Position numbers and translations under genes: made by a program. This document shows, in pieces, positions 61,394 to 64,000 of a stretch of 64,000 nucleotides of DNA. A model generated the notes under the pieces. That model did no database searches. It was given only the letters and a program-made list of their open reading frames with translations, and was not told the origin of the DNA. Origin of the DNA: Gaiellasilicea sp963731615 (GTDB lineage Bacteria > Actinomycetota > Thermoleophilia > Gaiellales > Gaiellaceae); NCBI GenBank assembly GCA_963731615.1, contig CAVSWD010000006.1, positions 62,001 to 126,000 of the forward strand, given 5' to 3'. Numbering within the stretch: the first letter of the stretch is position 1; each line of letters opens with the position of its first letter.

Positions 61394-62875
61394 CCCCAGC
61401 GTGCTCTGTGGGCGGCGCAAAGCTCTCGCCCGCAATGCTGGCATCCGTCGCGCGGTAGGGGTGCGCTGCGAAGTGGGCTGGCGAGTCCGTTCACGAAGTC
61501 CATTCGGAATCGTCGCGTGTCGCGGCTCGGTGGCACGAACGCGGCTCCCGCGAGCAGCGATCCGGCGAGCGCGGATCCGAAGGCGAGGGGAGCGATGGCC
61601 TCCCCGCGCGCCGTCTGCACGGGGGCGGTGGCGCAGTGCTCCTTGTTGTAGAAGCTGTCGAGCGGCTCGCCGAGGCGTAGGCGCCGAAGGTCGCTGGCGG
61701 GAGGTCGCGGGCAACCGCGACGCGCTCGAGTAGACGGTACCTCAGGGGTTCTTTGGTGCGCTGGAGGTGGAGGGTACTCGTTCTCTCAAGCCCGAGCTCA
61801 CGCGCCATCACTGCGGCCTGTTCGACATCCTGCTCGCGCGGCGGGTAGAGACAGGCAAGACAGGCGAATCCATCGGCGAAGCCGTGCTTTGAGATGGTGA
61901 AGTCCCGAGGCGTCGTGCCGGCGTTGACGATCTCTCGAGGCAGTTCGCCGGCAATGTCCCGCCGAGCGTCGTAGGTGTCGACGGCGCAGACGACGAGCGC
62001 CATCCGATCGCGCTCCTCGGGATTGCTCTCGGGTCTCCTGGATCGTTGCGCTTGGCTTCGACCGAGAGGTCGAGCCCAGAGGCGGGCGAGGATCTCCGTC
62101 GCCGCCTCGACCTTCGTCTTGCCGAGGTGGCGGCTGTCGAAGAGCACATAGCGCATCAGGTTTGAGTCGTTGACGATGTCGGGGTCGAGCAGCAGCAGGC
62201 TGCCGGTGGTGCCGACCGCGATCAGGGCGTAGACGACGGCGCAGCCGACCGCGCCGACCCCAGCCAAGGCGGGACGGTGGAGGATGTGTGGTGGCGGCGG
62301 ATCGAGCTGTCCGGCTGAGGCCGATCGAATCGCAGCAGCTTGTCGAGGCTGCCGCCGCGGATCTCGGGGTACAGGCGTTTCGCGACCTGCGCGCAGCTGA
62401 GTGCCGCCGCCACAAGCGCGGCGAAGAGCGTGTCGCCGCGATCGACACCGACGCCGTCGTCGACGACGACGATTGCGGCGCCATCACGATCGATCCCGAC
62501 GCCGATGTCACCGGGCGCGCCGACGCCAACGACGACGTCCACATCACCCCCGCCGTCGGCGGTGAAGTCTCCGTCAGGCCAGATGAGCTGGCCTAGCTCG
62601 GCGAGCGACCTGCTCTCGAAGCGGCCGGAGCCGAGGAGGTACTTGAGCCGTGGACGGCACGGCTGCGCGGGGGAGACGAAGTCGATGCGATGGCAGAAGC
62701 GGGGTGCGAGTCGTGCGATTGTGAGCACGAGCACCTGGCCGGCGTCATTCTCGAGGACGCCGTCGCCGACGACGATGCGCAGGCGGCGGTCGAGAACTTC
62801 AGGTGGGAAGTCCTCGGCCAGTAGGCCGGCTAGGTGCGAGAACGTGCGAAGTTCTTCGCTATGGCGATCAGCCAT
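61390..62875 (-). CDS. E1-like ThiF-fold adenylyltransferase (several frameshifts)
   Basis: About 495 residues. N-terminal ~190-residue domain (LRIVVGDGVLENDAGQ, RFCHRIDFVSP), then the E1/ThiF nucleotide loop LAGVGAVGCAVVYALIAVG, LLLDPDIVNDSNLMRYVLF with the DxxxxSNxxR arm and LGKTKVEAATEIL; catalytic Cys candidate in NKEHCATAPV; C-terminal CQHCGRELC knuckle. It would adenylate the C-terminus of a ubiquitin-like protein. Frame breaks lie near 62305, 62060, 62020 and 61675. Start ATG 62875. Confidence 0.8.
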
Positions 62876-62884
62876 CTCAGCCCC

Positions 62885-63428
62885 TTACGCTGCTGCTCGG
62901 TGGTGGACGGGGCAACCGCCGGCGCGCTGAACGTACCGAGCGGTCGCGGGGCACCAGTTGCCGTCGGCATCGAGACGAAAGACCTCGGCGGCTTCGAGCA
63001 AGTGCGCGCGCGCACCGAAGTCGGGGACGACGAGGGAGTAGGCGCCGATGCGGCGCGGGATGGCTTCCTTGTCGTCGATCCAGGAATGGAACGCGGTATT
63101 GGGATGGCTGTGGACTTGGCGACGATCATCTCGCCACTGCCGGCGAGTTCGCGGCTGATCCTCTGGCGCTCCTCGAGCGAGACACGGAATCTTCCCGCGC
63201 CTGTTCCTGCGCAGGCACGATGGCGCCAGTCGGTGATACGTCGCGTCGGAAGCTTTCGCGCCCAGGACGATTCGCGCGCCTCCTCCTGAGTGTTGCCCTT
63301 CGCGCGCAGGTGCGCGTGCGTCACTCACGTTACGTCGTCCGGGACGAGACGATTCTCACTCGATTTCAGAGCCTCCGCCTGCCAGGTAGAAGGGTGGCAA
63401 CGCGGACGACGATCTCGGCAGACGTCAT
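62885..63428 (-). CDS. JAB (JAMM) metallopeptidase, deubiquitinase-like (several frameshifts)
   Basis: About 180 residues from ATG 63428. The JAMM motif is complete: VHSHPNTAFHSWIDD (HxHP-x-S-x2-D). Around it: WRHRACAGTGAGRF, SLEERQRISRELAGSGEMIV, GAYSLVVPDFGARAHLLEAA. It would process or remove a ubiquitin-like tag. Missing C near 63120 and indels near 63237 and 63330 break the frame. It sits directly upstream of the E1 gene (10 nt). Confidence 0.78.
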
Positions 63429-63431
63429 CTT

Positions 63432-63781
63432 TCACCCCTGGTGGGCTGACCAGGGGTCCTGGTGGATCACCGTGGTACTACGGAGCGCTCCTGGGGCCAC
63501 AGAGCCCCCAACCTGGGTTGAGGCCCATGAACTTGCCGTCCGACCGGTTCACCGTTCGGCTCGTCGCTGTCCCATACCGACAGACTTGATTGACGGCGGT
63601 TGCTCGTCCGAATCGTGCAGGCGGAAGCGGAACCGGCGACGAGCTCCAGTCGGGTGCGGAGCTCGACTACGGGGTCGGGGAACTCGGCGGGAACGATCGA
63701 CCAGCTCCCGCCGTTGAAGCGCGCCTGGACGCGCGTCGCGGTGACCTCGTCGTCGAACAGCGCCTTCTGACGGCTGATCAC
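63432..63781 (-). CDS. Possible E2-like protein (frameshifted, assignment by position)
   Basis: GTG 63781 has a good AGGAGGG ribosome site (63787-63793). Reads ISRQKALFDDEVTATRVQAR, FNGGSWSIVPAEFPDPVVEL, then a frame shift to RFRFRLHDSDEQPPSIKSV, another to VWDSDEPNGEPVGR, and an end at TGA 63432. A strand-like layout with PP recalls E2 folds and a Cys occurs in a shifted frame, but no motif proves it. It occupies the E2 slot between Ub-like and JAB genes. Confidence 0.4.
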
Positions 63782-63807
63782 CGCCGCCCTCCTGCGGGTT
63801 GAGCGTC

Positions 63808-64000
63808 TCAGGACCTCTCCGTCTTCAGCCCAGCCTGCTTGATCGTCTGTTCCTGGTTCAGGGTCCTGCCGGTTGTTGTGCTCGAGGATCCAGGGGCTTC
63901 GCCGACCAGCTTGAGCCTCTTGATCGCCTTCTCCACGACCTCCGTGAGCTCCGCGCCGGACTTGAAGTCGTGCGTGAAGATCGCCGCTGAGGGTCGAGAT
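63808..64000 (-). CDS. Ubiquitin-like beta-grasp protein, C-terminal part only
   Basis: Open at the window edge. IFTHDFKSGAELTEVVEKA, IKRLKLVGEAPG, GRTLNQEQTIKQAGLKTERS then TGA. A TLNxEQTIxxAGL segment is typical near the end of ubiquitin-like (beta-grasp) proteins. It does not show a clear terminal Gly-Gly, so processing by the JAB protein cannot be shown. First gene of the visible Ub/E2/JAB/E1 order. Confidence 0.5.
   Translation of the reverse strand, partial: SRPSAAIFTHDFKSGAELTEVVEKAIKRLKLVGEAPGSSSTTTGRTLNQEQTIKQAGLKTERS

Noticed and set aside
63290..63330. A second selenocysteine UGA in the JAB gene
   Set aside because: A TGA lies in frame between two JAB-like segments, but at no redox position and with no hairpin; frame errors explain it better.
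1..64000. CRISPR arrays, insertion sequences, rRNA genes
   Set aside because: No regularly spaced repeats, no transposase-like proteins and no rRNA signature were seen on either strand.

Overview
The window is high-GC DNA (roughly 70% G+C by eye) with dense, often overlapping genes, many GTG starts, and actinobacterial families (DUF3052, DipZ, HTH-TPR regulators, four-base ATGA/GTGA gene couplings). The overall protein flavour (zinc-less MDR paralogues, DCC protein, PAC2, KorAB, HD-GYP) suggests a deep-branching actinobacterium of the Thermoleophilia type (Gaiellales/Solirubrobacterales). That placement is inference; there is no rRNA gene here to confirm it. No rRNA, no complete tRNA, no CRISPR array and no transposase were found.

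Layout. 1-5.0 kb: a GFA-family gene diverges from a five-gene operon, a Nudix-HTH (NrtR-like) regulator followed by four tandem zinc-less MDR oxidoreductases, under a well-formed promoter whose -35 lies in an inverted repeat. 5-15 kb: a phosphotransferase, a cupin, a methyltransferase, a peptidoglycan group (serine hydrolase, L,D-transpeptidase, M15 peptidase), an M16 protease, a GlmS-like isomerase and a GGDEF/HD-GYP protein. 15-24 kb: housekeeping genes (pheA, epimerase, M20 peptidase, class V aminotransferase, osmC, mug, arsR/SRPBCC, nadE). 24-30 kb: SDR, MFS and acyl-CoA synthetase genes, then an efflux pump with its TetR regulator and operator. 30-32 kb: a structured non-coding stretch with a probable small RNA divergent from an HTH-TPR regulator, followed by a 33-residue secreted-peptide-like gene. 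32-47.5 kb: UbiB-like kinase, SDR, selD, ctaA, PAC2, aldo-keto reductase, DipZ, a helicase, a broken HTTM gene, a DCC-family gene with an in-frame UGA, pgl, proC, a cyclic-nucleotide domain protein and an AlkA-like glycosylase. 47.7-52.2 kb: methyltransferase, O-antigen ligase, a long coiled-coil protein, a zinc-ribbon protein. 52.2-61 kb: VOC protein, korA, a two-component system, korB, a YCII protein and an M24 family protein, then a duplicated korB 3' end. 61.3-64 kb: a ubiquitin-like conjugation cluster (Ub-like protein, possible E2, JAB peptidase, E1) on the minus strand running off the right edge.

Most notable. (1) selD at 34498-35529 and, 9 kb away, a DCC (DUF393) oxidoreductase in which UGA occupies the first redox cysteine of DxxCxxC, followed by a SECIS-like hairpin: a probable selenoprotein. 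(2) A Bil-like Ub/E2/JAB/E1 operon beside a duplicated korB tail. (3) An HTH-TPR receptor next to a tiny hydrophobic-leader peptide with the strongest ribosome site seen here, resembling an RRNPP-type peptide-signalling pair. (4) Several long palindromic intergenic elements and short repeats.

Caveat. At least 25 single-base indels interrupt otherwise conserved genes, many in short C or G runs. They look like consensus errors of a draft or metagenomic sequence more than real decay, so I annotate these genes as CDS with frameshift positions.
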